A stretch of 64,000 nt of DNA from JAFLCL01 sp039809495 (GCA_039809495.1 JBDHVC010000015.1:1-64000), one strand, 5' to 3'; counted from the first letter of the stretch, positions 19,661-28,312 are shown. Notes: generated by a model not told the origin, from the letters alone. Program-made: numbers and translations.

Positions 19661-20860
19661 GTGGTGAGCGACGTGGACGAGGGTGGTGAGAGGTCGAAGG
19701 GCTCGCCGCGCGGATCGGGGAGCGGCGCGCTCCCGCCCGTGGCGGGCGCGCTCGTCGCATCGCTCGCGCTCCATCTCGGCGTCCTCGCGGCGCTCGTCGC
19801 GCTGCCTCGGCCCTCCGAGACCCTTCGGCTCGGGCGCGACGTCGAGATCGAGATCGTGGAGCCGGCCGCGGCGCCGAGGCCTCTCCCCGCGCCGACGCCC
19901 CTCGCGACCGATGAGCCGCTCCCCGCGCCCGATCCCGAGACCTCGAGCCTCACGCCGCCCACGCCGCGCGCTCACGATCGCGTCTCCTCCGACGAGGCCT
20001 CCTCGACCCGCCCCGAGGCGATCGGTGGCGCGGAGGTCACCGTCGGCCCCGCGATCGAGGCGCCGATCGTCGATCGGGGGGAGCCGCGGCCGGAGCTCCG
20101 GGATCCGAACGAGCGAGCGCGTCTCGAGGCGCTCGTCGTGCCGGGGCGAGCGGCGGCCTCCTGGGTCGTGCAGCAGGACAGCCGCGGCCCGAGCGTCCCG
20201 TCGGGGCCGGCGGGGCTCGAGGTGACGGGAGGCCGCCCCCAGGTAGCGAGCGCGTCCGAGGCGTCGAGCGCGCTCTCGGAGCACCTGCGATCGCGCGCGA
20301 TGGATCGGCCGTGGCTCACCCGCACCGAGCCGCGGCTCGTCCCTCGCCCCGATGGCTCGCTCGAGTACCGGGGGCACGCGTTCACCGCGCGGATCGCGCC
20401 CGACGGTGCGGTGTCGTTCTCGGATCGAGACGCCGTGCAGGTCGACGAGATGCTCCAAGGAGGCCCCGCGCGCTTCGACGTGACCGACATGGTGATGCGC
20501 GGCGCTGGTCAAGACCCATACGCGGCCGAGCGCGAGTGGTTCATGGAGCACACCGAGGAGGTGCGCGCGCGGCTCGAGACCGAGGCGCGCGCTCGCGAGC
20601 GGGACCGCGCGCTGCACGGCGTCTCGGGGCGGCTCGCGACGCTCTGGGGGCAAGATCGTCCGGCGTTCCTGCGTCGCCGGGCGCTCTTTCGGATGTGGGA
20701 CGACTGCGAGGAGGCGGGCGACGGGCTCGCCGTGCGTCGCCAGATCATCGAGTTCATCCGCGCGACGATCCCGCGCGCGAGCCCGGACGCCTTCACGGCG
20801 CAGGAGCTCACCGAGATGAACGCGAGGCGCGAGAGCGCGATGGAATTCGCCCCCTACTGA
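19661..20860 (+). CDS. protein with TonB-like N-terminus and unknown C-terminal domain
   Basis: A 399-residue protein. A membrane anchor lies at about residues 27-50 (LVASLALHLGVLAALVAL), followed by EIEIVEP and a long Pro/Ala/Glu-rich linker, as in TonB, TolA and GltJ-type proteins. The C-terminal 160 residues (about 230-399) lack the TonB YP-type fold signature. They contain RGHAFTARIAPDGAVSFSD, a basic and acidic helical stretch and FRMWDDCEE, which I do not recognise. GTG starts at 19661, 19664 and 19673 are possible; GAGGTG lies just before. The protein probably spans the periplasm from the inner membrane. A copy of the structured post-stop element begins at its stop codon. Confidence 0.7.
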   Translation: MVSDVDEGGERSKGSPRGSGSGALPPVAGALVASLALHLGVLAALVALPRPSETLRLGRDVEIEIVEPAAAPRPLPAPTPLATDEPLPAPDPETSSLTPPTPRAHDRVSSDEASSTRPEAIGGAEVTVGPAIEAPIVDRGEPRPELRDPNERARLEALVVPGRAAASWVVQQDSRGPSVPSGPAGLEVTGGRPQVASASEASSALSEHLRSRAMDRPWLTRTEPRLVPRPDGSLEYRGHAFTARIAPDGAVSFSDRDAVQVDEMLQGGPARFDVTDMVMRGAGQDPYAAEREWFMEHTEEVRARLETEARARERDRALHGVSGRLATLWGQDRPAFLRRRALFRMWDDCEEAGDGLAVRRQIIEFIRATIPRASPDAFTAQELTEMNARRESAMEFAPY

Positions 20861-20984
20861 CAGCGCGCCTCGCTCGACGTGATCCACCCCGCGGAGGCAC
20901 GCTGGCTCGGCGGGAGGGGGGGCTCTGGGCAGTCGCTCCGACGCGGAAGGAGCAGCATGAATCAGCTCGGCTGATCCATGCTGT
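20858..20984 (+). repeat. structured post-stop element, copy B
   Basis: It begins at the TGA of the TonB-like gene and matches copy A after rpoC over about 85 bases. A hairpin of 13 pairs with one mismatch follows: 20953-20965 with 20971-20983 around a CTCGG loop. Compared with copy A, the second pair changes from G-C to A-T and the sixth from C-G to T-A, so both arms changed together. Here the hairpin ends five bases before the GTG start of pgeF and would cover its ribosome binding region. Confidence 0.7.
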
Positions 20985-20987
20985 GGG

Positions 20988-21809
20988 GTGATCGTGCTCC
21001 GCTCGTCCCCCTCGCTCGCCGCTCACGGGTTCCGACACGCGTTCTCGACGCGGGTGGGCGGGGTGAGCGCGCCTCCCTTCGACTCGCTCAACCTCGCGCG
21101 CAACGTCGGCGACGAGCCCGAGCGGGTGCTCGAGAACCATCGACGGCTCGCCCTCGCGGTCGGCTACGAGGTCGATCGCCTCGTGGAGGTCACGCAGGTC
21201 CACGGCAGTCTTTGCCTCGCCGTCGATGGGCTCGCTCGCGCGGGTGAGATCGACGTCGCGCGGGTGCGTCGCGAGGAGGCCGACGCGCTCGCTTCCGCAC
21301 GCGCGGGGCTCGCGCTCGGCGTCCGCACGGCCGACTGCCTGCCGCTCCTCCTGGCCGACCCCGAGACGCGATCGGTGGCGGCCGTCCACGCGGGCTGGCG
21401 CGGCGCGGTCGCGGGCGTCGTGCCAGCCGCGATCGCGTGTCTCCGAGCCGCGCCGCGGGTGAGCCCTCCGTCGCTGCTCGCCGCGATCGGGCCGCACATC
21501 CGGAGCGCGTCGTTCGAGGTCGGTGGCGAGGTCCAAGAGGCGTTCGAGCGCGCGTTCGCGGGGCTCGAGGGAGCGGAGGCTCGAGCGTCCGCGGTGGCGC
21601 GGATGGGCCCGCTCGTCACGAGGCGGGATGGCCGCGCGCACGTGAGCCTCGCGACGCTCGTCGTCGCGCAGCTGCTCGGCGCGGGCTTGCGCCTCGAGCG
21701 GATCGACGACGTCGGCGGGGACACGTTCGCCGAGCCCTCGACGTTCCACTCGTACCGACGCGACGGCGCGCGATCGGGGCGGCAGCTCTCGGTCATCGTC
21801 GCGGGCTGA
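20988..21809 (+). CDS. pgeF: PgeF/YfiH-family protein (peptidoglycan editing factor, multicopper-oxidase-like fold)
   Basis: A 273-residue member of the YfiH/LACC1 family. The conserved metal-binding residues are present: His in VTQVHG, Cys in VRTADCLPLL and His in AVHAGWRG, plus the IGPHIRSASFEVG block. E. coli YfiH (PgeF) removes wrongly incorporated L-Ser from peptidoglycan precursors; other members are reported to act on purine nucleosides or phenols. The start is GTG at 20988, with a second GTG two codons later; neither has a strong binding site, and a hairpin lies immediately upstream. It is followed by the MoxR/VWA pair in the same direction. Confidence 0.9.
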   Translation: MIVLRSSPSLAAHGFRHAFSTRVGGVSAPPFDSLNLARNVGDEPERVLENHRRLALAVGYEVDRLVEVTQVHGSLCLAVDGLARAGEIDVARVRREEADALASARAGLALGVRTADCLPLLLADPETRSVAAVHAGWRGAVAGVVPAAIACLRAAPRVSPPSLLAAIGPHIRSASFEVGGEVQEAFERAFAGLEGAEARASAVARMGPLVTRRDGRAHVSLATLVVAQLLGAGLRLERIDDVGGDTFAEPSTFHSYRRDGARSGRQLSVIVAG

Positions 21810-21867
21810 CAGCGCGGTCCGCGTCGGGTTGGCGCTCCATCGCGCCGCGCGTCACCCTGCGCTCGAC

Positions 21868-22713
21868 ATGGCGCCTCCCACCGAGCAGCGGTTTCACGGA
21901 ACGGACAGGTACCTCACGAGCGAGGCCCTCGAGGCCGCGGTGACGTGCGCGCTCGTGCTCGAGCGGCCGCTGCTCGTGAAGGGCGAGCCGGGGACGGGCA
22001 AGACGCTCCTCGCCGAGGCCATCGCGGAGGCCCTCTCCGCCGAGCTCATCCCCTGGCACGTCAAGAGCACGACGAAGGCGCAGGACGGGCTCTACGTCTA
22101 CGACACGGTGCAGCGCCTCTACGACTCGCGCTTCGGCGACGGCGACGTGAAGGACATCCGGCGCTACATCCGCCTCGGACCGATGGGGCGGGCCTTCGCG
22201 AGCGACGAGCGGGTGGTGCTGCTCATCGACGAGATCGACAAGGCGGACATCGAATTTCCGAACGATCTCTTGCACGAGCTCGATCGCATGCGCTTTCGCA
22301 TCACCGAGCTCGACGAGGAGGTCGTCGCGCGCCGGCGCCCGATCGTCGTCATCACGTCGAACAACGAGAAGGAGCTCCCCGACGCCTTCCTGCGCCGGTG
22401 CGTCTTTCACTTCATCGACTTCCCGAGCCCCGAGCTGATGCGTCGCATCGTCGAGGTCCACCATCCAGGGATGGATCAGGCGCTCCTCGAGCAGGCGCTC
22501 CGCGTGTTCTACGAGCTGCGGGACATGAAGCGCCTGCGCAAGCGGCCCTCGACGAGCGAGCTCGTCGACTGGATCGCGGTCCTGCGCGCCGAGGGGCTCG
22601 CGAGCGTCGCGCTCTCGGAGAAGCTGCCCTTCCTCGGGACGCTGCTCAAGAAGGAGCAGGACCTCGTGGCCCTCGCCGATCAGCTCTCGGGGGGCCGACG
22701 CTACCGGTCCTGA
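21868..22713 (+). CDS. MoxR-type AAA+ ATPase
   Basis: A 281-residue AAA+ ATPase counted from ATG 21868; the frame is open to 21829. The Walker A motif is KGEPGTGKTLLA, Walker B is VVLLIDEIDKAD, sensor 1 is VVITSNNEKE and an arginine finger region is DAFLRRCVFHF. The close pairing with a downstream VWA protein marks it as the MoxR/CoxD type, whose members act as chaperones that mature or insert metal into partner enzymes. The partner enzyme is not in the window; in carbon-monoxide dehydrogenase clusters the same pair sits beside the target. It ends 43 bases before the VWA gene. Confidence 0.88.
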   Translation: MAPPTEQRFHGTDRYLTSEALEAAVTCALVLERPLLVKGEPGTGKTLLAEAIAEALSAELIPWHVKSTTKAQDGLYVYDTVQRLYDSRFGDGDVKDIRRYIRLGPMGRAFASDERVVLLIDEIDKADIEFPNDLLHELDRMRFRITELDEEVVARRRPIVVITSNNEKELPDAFLRRCVFHFIDFPSPELMRRIVEVHHPGMDQALLEQALRVFYELRDMKRLRKRPSTSELVDWIAVLRAEGLASVALSEKLPFLGTLLKKEQDLVALADQLSGGRRYRS

Positions 22714-22756
22714 CGACCCTCGCGAACGACGCGCGGATCGCGCAGACTGGGCGCTC

Positions 22757-23956
22757 GTGTTCATCCCGTTCCTCTACGAGCTCCGCAAGCGCAAGGTGCC
22801 CGTCGGCGCGATGGAGGCCGTGGAGCTCGCGAGCGCCCTCGAGGCGGGGCTCCACGAGAGCTCGCTCGAGGGCTTCTACTTCGTCGCGCGCTCCCTGCTC
22901 GTCCACTCGGAGGCGCACCTCGACGCCTTCGACGAGGCGTTCGCCGCGCACTTCGAGGGCGCGGAGGTGGCCGGGATCGAGCTGCGCGACGAGCTCCTCG
23001 AGTGGCTGAGGGACGCGATCGAGCACCCCGAGGCGCTGAGCCCCGAGGAGCGCGCGCTCCTCCGCGACCTTGAGCCCGAGGAGCTCCTTCGCCGCTTCGA
23101 GGAGCTCCTGCGCGAGCAGACGGAGCGGCACGACGGCGGGAACAAGTGGATCGGGACGGGCGGCACGTCGCCCTTCGGTCACTCGGGCAGGCTCGCGCAG
23201 CCGGGGATCCGCGTCGGCGGGCGCGGGGGAGGGCGGAGCGCGATCCAGATCGCGCAGCGCCGCGCGTGGCGGGGCTATCGCGACGACGTCACGCTCGACG
23301 TGCGCCAGCTCGAGGTCGCGCTCCGCAAGCTCCGGGCGTTCGTGCGCGAGGGGGTCGAGGAGGAGCTGGACCTCGAGGAGACGATCCGGCGCACCGCGCA
23401 GAACGCGGGCGAGCTCGAGGTCGCGCTCCGCCCCGCGCGGCGGCCGAACGTGCGCGTCCTGCTCGCGATGGACGTCGGCGGCTCGATGGAGCCCTACGCC
23501 CACCTCGTCTCCCGGCTCTTCTCCGCCGCGAGCAAGGCGACGCACTTCAAGGAGCTGCGCACCTACTACTTCCACAACTGCGTGTACGGCCACCTCTACC
23601 GCGACGAGCGCTTCGCGGACGCGGTGCGCGTCCGCGATCTGATCGCGGAGTGCGGCCCTCACTACAAGCTCATCCTCGTCGGCGACGCGCTCATGGCGCC
23701 CTACGAGCTGATGAGCGCGGGGGGCTCGCTGGATCTCGGCGGCGACGATCGCGTGCCCGGGATCGCGTGGCTCGCGATGCTGAGGCGCCACTTCGAGCGC
23801 AGCGTGTGGCTCAACCCGGAGCCGGAGCGCTACTGGCACGGCAACACGATCGAGGCCGTCCGCGGCGTCTTCGACATGTTCCCGCTGACCGTGGAGGGCC
23901 TCGGCGAGGCCGTCACGCACCTCACCCGGGGCCGCACGGCGCGCCGCGTCGCCTGA
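22757..23956 (+). CDS. CoxE-type von Willebrand factor A domain protein
   Basis: A 399-residue protein of the VWA/CoxE family, partner of the MoxR ATPase just upstream. The N-terminal half is helical and acidic, with a conserved central segment SPFGHSGRLAQPGIRVGG. The C-terminal half is a VWA domain with the metal-ion site AMDVGGSMEP, where Gly replaces the first Ser of the usual DxSxS; this DxGxS form occurs in the family. Later VWA residues include LVGDALMAPYEL. The GTG start follows a -10-like CAGACT by eight bases. Together with the ATPase it probably forms a remodelling machine for an unidentified client. Confidence 0.87.
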   Translation: MFIPFLYELRKRKVPVGAMEAVELASALEAGLHESSLEGFYFVARSLLVHSEAHLDAFDEAFAAHFEGAEVAGIELRDELLEWLRDAIEHPEALSPEERALLRDLEPEELLRRFEELLREQTERHDGGNKWIGTGGTSPFGHSGRLAQPGIRVGGRGGGRSAIQIAQRRAWRGYRDDVTLDVRQLEVALRKLRAFVREGVEEELDLEETIRRTAQNAGELEVALRPARRPNVRVLLAMDVGGSMEPYAHLVSRLFSAASKATHFKELRTYYFHNCVYGHLYRDERFADAVRVRDLIAECGPHYKLILVGDALMAPYELMSAGGSLDLGGDDRVPGIAWLAMLRRHFERSVWLNPEPERYWHGNTIEAVRGVFDMFPLTVEGLGEAVTHLTRGRTARRVA

Positions 23957-24030
23957 CGGTGTGCCGCGCGCGCAGGCGCCGCGCCGACCGAGCGGTCGAC
24001 CCGGGCGATGGGAGTTCCCAGCTGGCCTGC

Positions 24031-24036
24031 TAGGCT
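24031..24036 (+). promoter_or_regulatory. -10 box placing +1 on the start codon of the 24043 gene
   Basis: TAGGCT is followed by six bases and then ATG 24043, so the expected transcription start coincides with the start codon, which suggests a leaderless mRNA. The -35 region is weak. Confidence 0.45.
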
Positions 24037-24042
24037 CGGGCC

Positions 24043-24819
24043 ATGACCGATCGCGCGGCCCTCGAGCCCAAGAGCGGCCTCGAGACGAACGAGGCGTTCT
24101 ACGGCGAGCTTCGACCGGGCGTCCAGGACTACTGGCGCAAGATGGCGGCGCCTCGCTTCCGCGTTCGGACGATCCTCGCGGAGCTCGAGAAGGAGCGCCC
24201 CCGCTCGGTCGTGGATCTCGGCTGCGGCAACGGGGCGCTCCTCGAGGAGATCCACGCGCGCTTCGCGGGCGCGGAGCTCGCGGGGATCGACCTCTCCGTC
24301 CGCCAGACGCGCGAGAACCAGGCGCGGCTCCCGTGGGGCGCGTTTCACGCGATGGATCTCGCGGGCGATCGGGCGCCGTCCCTCGGGCGCACGTTCGACG
24401 CGATCGTGAGCTCGGAGGTGATCGAGCACGTCGAGGATCCGCTGCGCTTCCTCTCGAACGCGCGCGCGCTCGCGCATCGGGGGACGGCGCTCGTGCTCTC
24501 GACGCAGAGCGGTGAGGTGCGCGAGACGGAGCGCCGCGTCGGGCACCTCCGGCACTTCTCGACGGAGGCGATGACGGCGCTGCTCCGTGAGGCCGGCTTT
24601 CGGCCCGAGCGCGTGTGGAACGCGGGCTTCCCCTTCCACGATCTCTCGAAGTGGTACGCGAACCGCGATCCAGACGGCGCGATGGCGAGCTTCGCCGATC
24701 GTCCGTACGGCCTGCGCGAGGACGCGATCTGCGCGGCGCTCCGGCTCGCGTTCCGCTTCAATTCGAGGAGGCGAGGCGCGCAGCTCTTCGCGGTGGCGCG
24801 CGCGCTCGACGTCCGTTGA
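24043..24819 (+). CDS. class I SAM-dependent methyltransferase
   Basis: A 258-residue Rossmann-fold methyltransferase. Motif I is VVDLGCGNGALL (about residues 54-65). The acidic residue binding the ribose follows in AGIDLSV, and the post-motif FDAIVSSEVIEHVEDP is typical of the Methyltransf_11/25 group. The substrate is unknown. The stop codon overlaps the TTG start of the next gene (TTGA), so the two are translationally coupled and probably act on the same pathway. Pairing with a geranylgeranyl-reductase-like flavoprotein suggests a lipid, quinone or other polyene substrate, but that is an inference. Confidence 0.85.
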   Translation: MTDRAALEPKSGLETNEAFYGELRPGVQDYWRKMAAPRFRVRTILAELEKERPRSVVDLGCGNGALLEEIHARFAGAELAGIDLSVRQTRENQARLPWGAFHAMDLAGDRAPSLGRTFDAIVSSEVIEHVEDPLRFLSNARALAHRGTALVLSTQSGEVRETERRVGHLRHFSTEAMTALLREAGFRPERVWNAGFPFHDLSKWYANRDPDGAMASFADRPYGLREDAICAALRLAFRFNSRRRGAQLFAVARALDVR

Positions 24820-26114
24820 CGCGCGCTCCCCGCATCGCCGTGCTCGGGGCGGGCCCCGCGGGCTCGTGCTTCGCCCTCACGCTCGTCCAGGCGGGCGTCG
24901 ATCCGCGCGATCTGGTCGTGATCGATCGTGCGCGCTTCCCGCGCAAGAAGCTCTGCGGAGGCGGGATCACCTTCCGCGGGACGGAGCTGCTCTCGGCGCT
25001 CGGCGCGCGGCCCGTGGGGGGCGGCGAGACGCAGGGGCTCGTGTTCCGCTCGAGCCTCGGGGACCTCACGGTGCGCGAGCGGGGGCCGCAGTGGGTCCAC
25101 GATCGCGCGGAGCTCGATCACCAGCTCCTCGAGCGGGTCCGCGCGCTCGGCGTCGAGGTGCGCGAGGGGGAGACGGTGAGCGCGATCGAGCCGGCGCACG
25201 AGGCGCTCGTGGTGCGGGCGAAGGCGCCCTCGGGTGAGCGCGGCGAGCGCTTCGCGTGGGTGATCGGCGCCGACGGCGCGACCGGGATCGCGCGCCGCGC
25301 GAGCGGCCTTCGAGGCGGCCTCGTCGGCAGGCTCGTCGAGGGGATCTTCGAGAGCGTCGACGCGTCCGAGCGGGCGGACACGCTCTACTTCGACTTCGAT
25401 CCGATCCTCGCGGGCATCCCCGGCTACGCGTGGATCTTCCCCTACTTCGTCGGGGGCGAGCATCGGGGCTTCAAGATCGGCGTGATGGACGGGCGCGGGA
25501 TCGTCCCCGGCGACGTCCTGCGCTCGTTCACGGAGCGCTGGGCGAGCCGCCGCGGCTACCGGCCGCTCGAGCCGAAGATCGCGGGGTTCCCCGAGCGGTA
25601 TTGGGATCGGGGCGTCTCGGGACATCGCCCCGGGCTCCTCCTCGTCGGCGAGGCCCTCGGCATCGACGCGCTCCTCGGGGAGGGGATCGCGCCCTCGCTC
25701 GCCTCCGCGCGCCACGGCGCGCTCCGCGTGAAGGAGGCGCTCGCGCGGGGCGAACGCGCGATGCGCGGCCACGATCGCAGCTTCGCCGCCTCCGTCGAGG
25801 GCCGAAACCTCTGGTTCCAGGCGCGCCTCGCCGACCGCCTCTACGGCCCTCACGCTCGGCGCTGGCTGCGCGTGCTCTTCGGCATGGAGCACCTCCGAGA
25901 CCTCGCCGGGAGCGGCGAGCAAGCGTACGGGCGCCTCGTCCAGCACATCCCGGGGCTCGTGGCGCGCTACGCTCTTCGGGTCGCTCGCCACGGCCTGCCG
26001 TCCGATGGGCCGATCGAGGGCATCACGAGCGAGGCATCTCTGCTACACATGGCGCCCCTGTCCGAAGCGGCGGGTTCGCCGAGGCCCGCGATCGAGGAAT
26101 CCGATGGTGCGTAA
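24816..26114 (+). CDS. FAD-dependent oxidoreductase of the geranylgeranyl-reductase family
   Basis: A 432-residue flavoprotein. The N-terminal dinucleotide-binding motif is IAVLGAGPAGSCFAL, the family-specific segment is RKKLCGGGITFRG (about residues 46-58), and the second FAD motif is LLVGEALGIDALLGEGIAPSL. Relatives saturate isoprenoid double bonds or oxidise or reduce polyketides and quinones. The open frame reaches back to 24615, but that part is shadow coding. I place the start at TTG 24816, inside the stop of the methyltransferase, which leaves five residues before the FAD strand. Its end overlaps the DsbA-like gene by 11 bases. The catalytic substrate is not evident. Confidence 0.85.
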   Translation: MTRAPRIAVLGAGPAGSCFALTLVQAGVDPRDLVVIDRARFPRKKLCGGGITFRGTELLSALGARPVGGGETQGLVFRSSLGDLTVRERGPQWVHDRAELDHQLLERVRALGVEVREGETVSAIEPAHEALVVRAKAPSGERGERFAWVIGADGATGIARRASGLRGGLVGRLVEGIFESVDASERADTLYFDFDPILAGIPGYAWIFPYFVGGEHRGFKIGVMDGRGIVPGDVLRSFTERWASRRGYRPLEPKIAGFPERYWDRGVSGHRPGLLLVGEALGIDALLGEGIAPSLASARHGALRVKEALARGERAMRGHDRSFAASVEGRNLWFQARLADRLYGPHARRWLRVLFGMEHLRDLAGSGEQAYGRLVQHIPGLVARYALRVARHGLPSDGPIEGITSEASLLHMAPLSEAAGSPRPAIEESDGA

Positions 26115-27009
26115 GACGACCCCTTGGTGGTGGACGATGATCCCGGTGGCTGCGCTGATGTGCATCGGCGCGAGCTGCAGCGGCGGCGCCTCGGAGGAGG
26201 GCTCGAGCACCCAGCCGAGCGCCGGCTCCGACGAGGGCGCCGCGCGCTCGCGGATCGATCGCATCGACGGGGTCGACACCTCGGAGCTGACCGCGGCCGA
26301 GCGTCGCGTCTTCATCGCGCTCGTGAACGATCAGCTCTCTCCGTGTGGGCAGCCGGTGAGCGTCGCGCGCTGCGTGACCGAGACCCACTCGTGCCGCGCC
26401 TGCGTACCGGCGGCGCGCTACCTCGTGCGCCTCGTCTCCGAGGGCTACGAGCGCTCGGAGATCGAGGAGGCGTACAACGCGCGCTTCGGCCGAGACAGCC
26501 GCGTCGAGCTCGACATCGAGGGGCACCCGATGCGGGGCTCGCCGATGGCGCAGGCGACGATCGTCGAGTTCAGCGACTTCGAGTGCCCCTACTGCGGCCG
26601 CGCGTACCCGATCCTCGAGGAGGTCCTCCGCGAGTTCGAGGGGCGCGTGCGCGTCGTCTTCTTCAACTACCCGCTCTCGGGGCACCCGCACGCCATGCCG
26701 GCGGCGCGCGCGGCGGTCGCCGCGGGCAACCAGGGCAAGTTCTGGGAGATGCACGACCAGCTCTTCACCCACCAGCGCGCGCTCGAGGACGAGGACATCG
26801 ACGGCTACGCGCGGGACCTCGGCCTCGACATGGAGCGCTTCCACGCCGATCTCCGATCGCCGGAGACGCAGCGACGCATCGACGCCGACCGAGAGGTCGG
26901 ACGCACCGTCGGCGTGCAGGGGACGCCCACCATCTTCGTGAACGGCCGGCGCTTCGCGGAGGCCCCGAGCTCGCTCGGCGCGTACCTGCGCGAAGAGCTC
27001 GACGAGTGA
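26104..27009 (+). CDS. DsbA-family thioredoxin-like lipoprotein
   Basis: A 301-residue envelope protein. The start ATG 26104 gives a short basic stretch, a hydrophobic helix and a likely lipidation Cys at residue 25 (CIGASC). A Ser/Glu-rich linker follows, then a domain with its own cysteines (SPCGQPV, RCVTETHSCRAC, about residues 79-100). The C-terminal DsbA-like domain has the active site DFECPYCGR (CxxC) and the cis-proline GVQGTPTIFVNG. It probably makes or shuffles disulfides on exported proteins, which suits the Cys-rich lipoproteins nearby. The first 11 bases lie inside the flavoprotein gene. Confidence 0.88.
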   Translation: MVRKTTPWWWTMIPVAALMCIGASCSGGASEEGSSTQPSAGSDEGAARSRIDRIDGVDTSELTAAERRVFIALVNDQLSPCGQPVSVARCVTETHSCRACVPAARYLVRLVSEGYERSEIEEAYNARFGRDSRVELDIEGHPMRGSPMAQATIVEFSDFECPYCGRAYPILEEVLREFEGRVRVVFFNYPLSGHPHAMPAARAAVAAGNQGKFWEMHDQLFTHQRALEDEDIDGYARDLGLDMERFHADLRSPETQRRIDADREVGRTVGVQGTPTIFVNGRRFAEAPSSLGAYLREELDE

Positions 27010-27019
27010 GGGCGCGCTG

Positions 27020-27559
27020 TCAGCGAGCGCGGAGGTGGACGGGCAGACGCACCGCCGCGGGCGCGCTCACCTCGACGAGGTCCGCGCCGTCGTCCACCCA
27101 GAGCAGGCGCTCCTCGGCCTCGAAGGCGTTCACGCGATCGCCGAGGTCCTCCTCCCAGCTCATCGACACCTCGATCCACGAGAGATCGAGGGCTCGACGG
27201 GCGCGCGGGAGCGGCGGGGGTAGCCCCCGCACCGCGCGCTCGAGCTCGCGCTGGACGGCGCTCGAGAGGTAGGTGAATTCGAGCCCGAGCAGGCGCGGCG
27301 GGCCCTCGCTCCGATCCTCGCGGACCCGCGCGACGCGCGCGAGCACCTCGACCACGCTCGCGCGGCCCGGCGGGACGAAGCCGAGCAGGATCCCCTCCTC
27401 GCGCGCGATCGGCGTGCTCGAGGTGACGCACGCCCCGCGCGGGGAGAGATCCACGATCGTCTCGCGGTGGAGGCCACTCGACGGCGAGAGGACGTCGCAG
27501 CCGAGGCCGACCGAGCGCCGCACGGTGCGGCGCGTGGAGGAGGTCATCTCGAGGTGCAT
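27020..27559 (-). CDS. PilZ-domain protein, probable c-di-GMP receptor
   Basis: A 179-residue protein with the two PilZ signatures: an Arg cluster RRTVRRSVG near residues 10-18 and DLSPRGACV at 37-45. These bind cyclic di-GMP in the family. The first half is a plausible full PilZ barrel; the remainder ends in an extra domain with acidic and aromatic residues (LSWIEVSMSWEEDL) that I do not recognise. It is convergent with the DsbA-like gene, leaving ten bases between the stops. What it controls (motility, exopolysaccharide, adhesion) is not visible here. Confidence 0.82.
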   Translation of the reverse strand: MHLEMTSSTRRTVRRSVGLGCDVLSPSSGLHRETIVDLSPRGACVTSSTPIAREEGILLGFVPPGRASVVEVLARVARVREDRSEGPPRLLGLEFTYLSSAVQRELERAVRGLPPPLPRARRALDLSWIEVSMSWEEDLGDRVNAFEAEERLLWVDDGADLVEVSAPAAVRLPVHLRAR

Positions 27560-27610
27560 GGGTCGATCGTCGCCAGCGTCACGCCGCCTGGCAACATATC
27601 GACACGGCGA

Positions 27611-28306
27611 TCAGGAGCATGTTCCGAACACGCAGACGCTCGGGAAGTAACAGTACGGAAGGAGGATGAGCCCCGACGGGGGGCAGCAGGGCTCGTCGGA
27701 GTCGCCGCAGTCGACGCACTCGCCCCTCTCGCAGATCTGGTCCGCGTGACAGGCGAGGGTCGACGTACAGGGCGTGGTGGCCGTGTCCAGCGGGTGGCAA
27801 TTGCCGTCGCCGCTGCAGGCCAGCGTCGCGGCGTTGCACGAGGCGCCGTCGCAGCACCGGGCGCCTGGGCCCCCGCACGCGCGGCAATGGCTCGTCGAGT
27901 CGCAGGCGAGCGTGGTGGCGCCGCACGTCCCACGCGCGCAGCAGGGAGCGTTCTCGCCGCCGCACGCGACGCATCGACCGGCCTCGCACGCCGTCACGCC
28001 GACGCAGGGGAGCTCTCCGGATCCGGTGCAGCACGCCTCGCCCACGCGCCCGCACGACGCGCTGTCGGGCGAGGCGCTCCCCGCGTCTCGGGTGCTCAGG
28101 ATCAGACCCGTGTCGACGGGGCTCGGAGCGTCGAGCCCTCCCGCGGCGTCCTCCTCGGCGGGCGGGAGCGCGGCGTCGAGCCCCGCGGCGTCGTCGCGCG
28201 CGAGCGGGAGCGGGCTCCGATCGAGCAAGCAGCCGCTCACGGCCACGACGTGCGCGGCGACGAGCCAGCGAGCGAAGGTGGTGCGAGCCGCCCGAGAGAC
28301 CATCAC
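27611..28306 (-). CDS. cysteine-rich lipoprotein
   Basis: A 231-residue lipoprotein with the lipobox AVSGC (Cys 26), an Asp/Ala/Pro-rich linker, and then 28 more cysteines. They fall in repeated patterns such as CACGG-APCC-GTC-ATLAC, roughly four units of about 30 residues. Similar disulfide-knotted lipoproteins are abundant in Myxococcota; their function is unknown. The start is GTG 28306 or ATG 28303. A near-consensus -10, TATGAT (28318 to 28313), ends six bases before the GTG, so the mRNA would be leaderless. It needs an oxidising periplasm for folding, consistent with the DsbA-like gene nearby. Confidence 0.78.
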   Translation of the reverse strand: MMVSRAARTTFARWLVAAHVVAVSGCLLDRSPLPLARDDAAGLDAALPPAEEDAAGGLDAPSPVDTGLILSTRDAGSASPDSASCGRVGEACCTGSGELPCVGVTACEAGRCVACGGENAPCCARGTCGATTLACDSTSHCRACGGPGARCCDGASCNAATLACSGDGNCHPLDTATTPCTSTLACHADQICERGECVDCGDSDEPCCPPSGLILLPYCYFPSVCVFGTCS

Positions 28307-28312
28307 GGCTCC

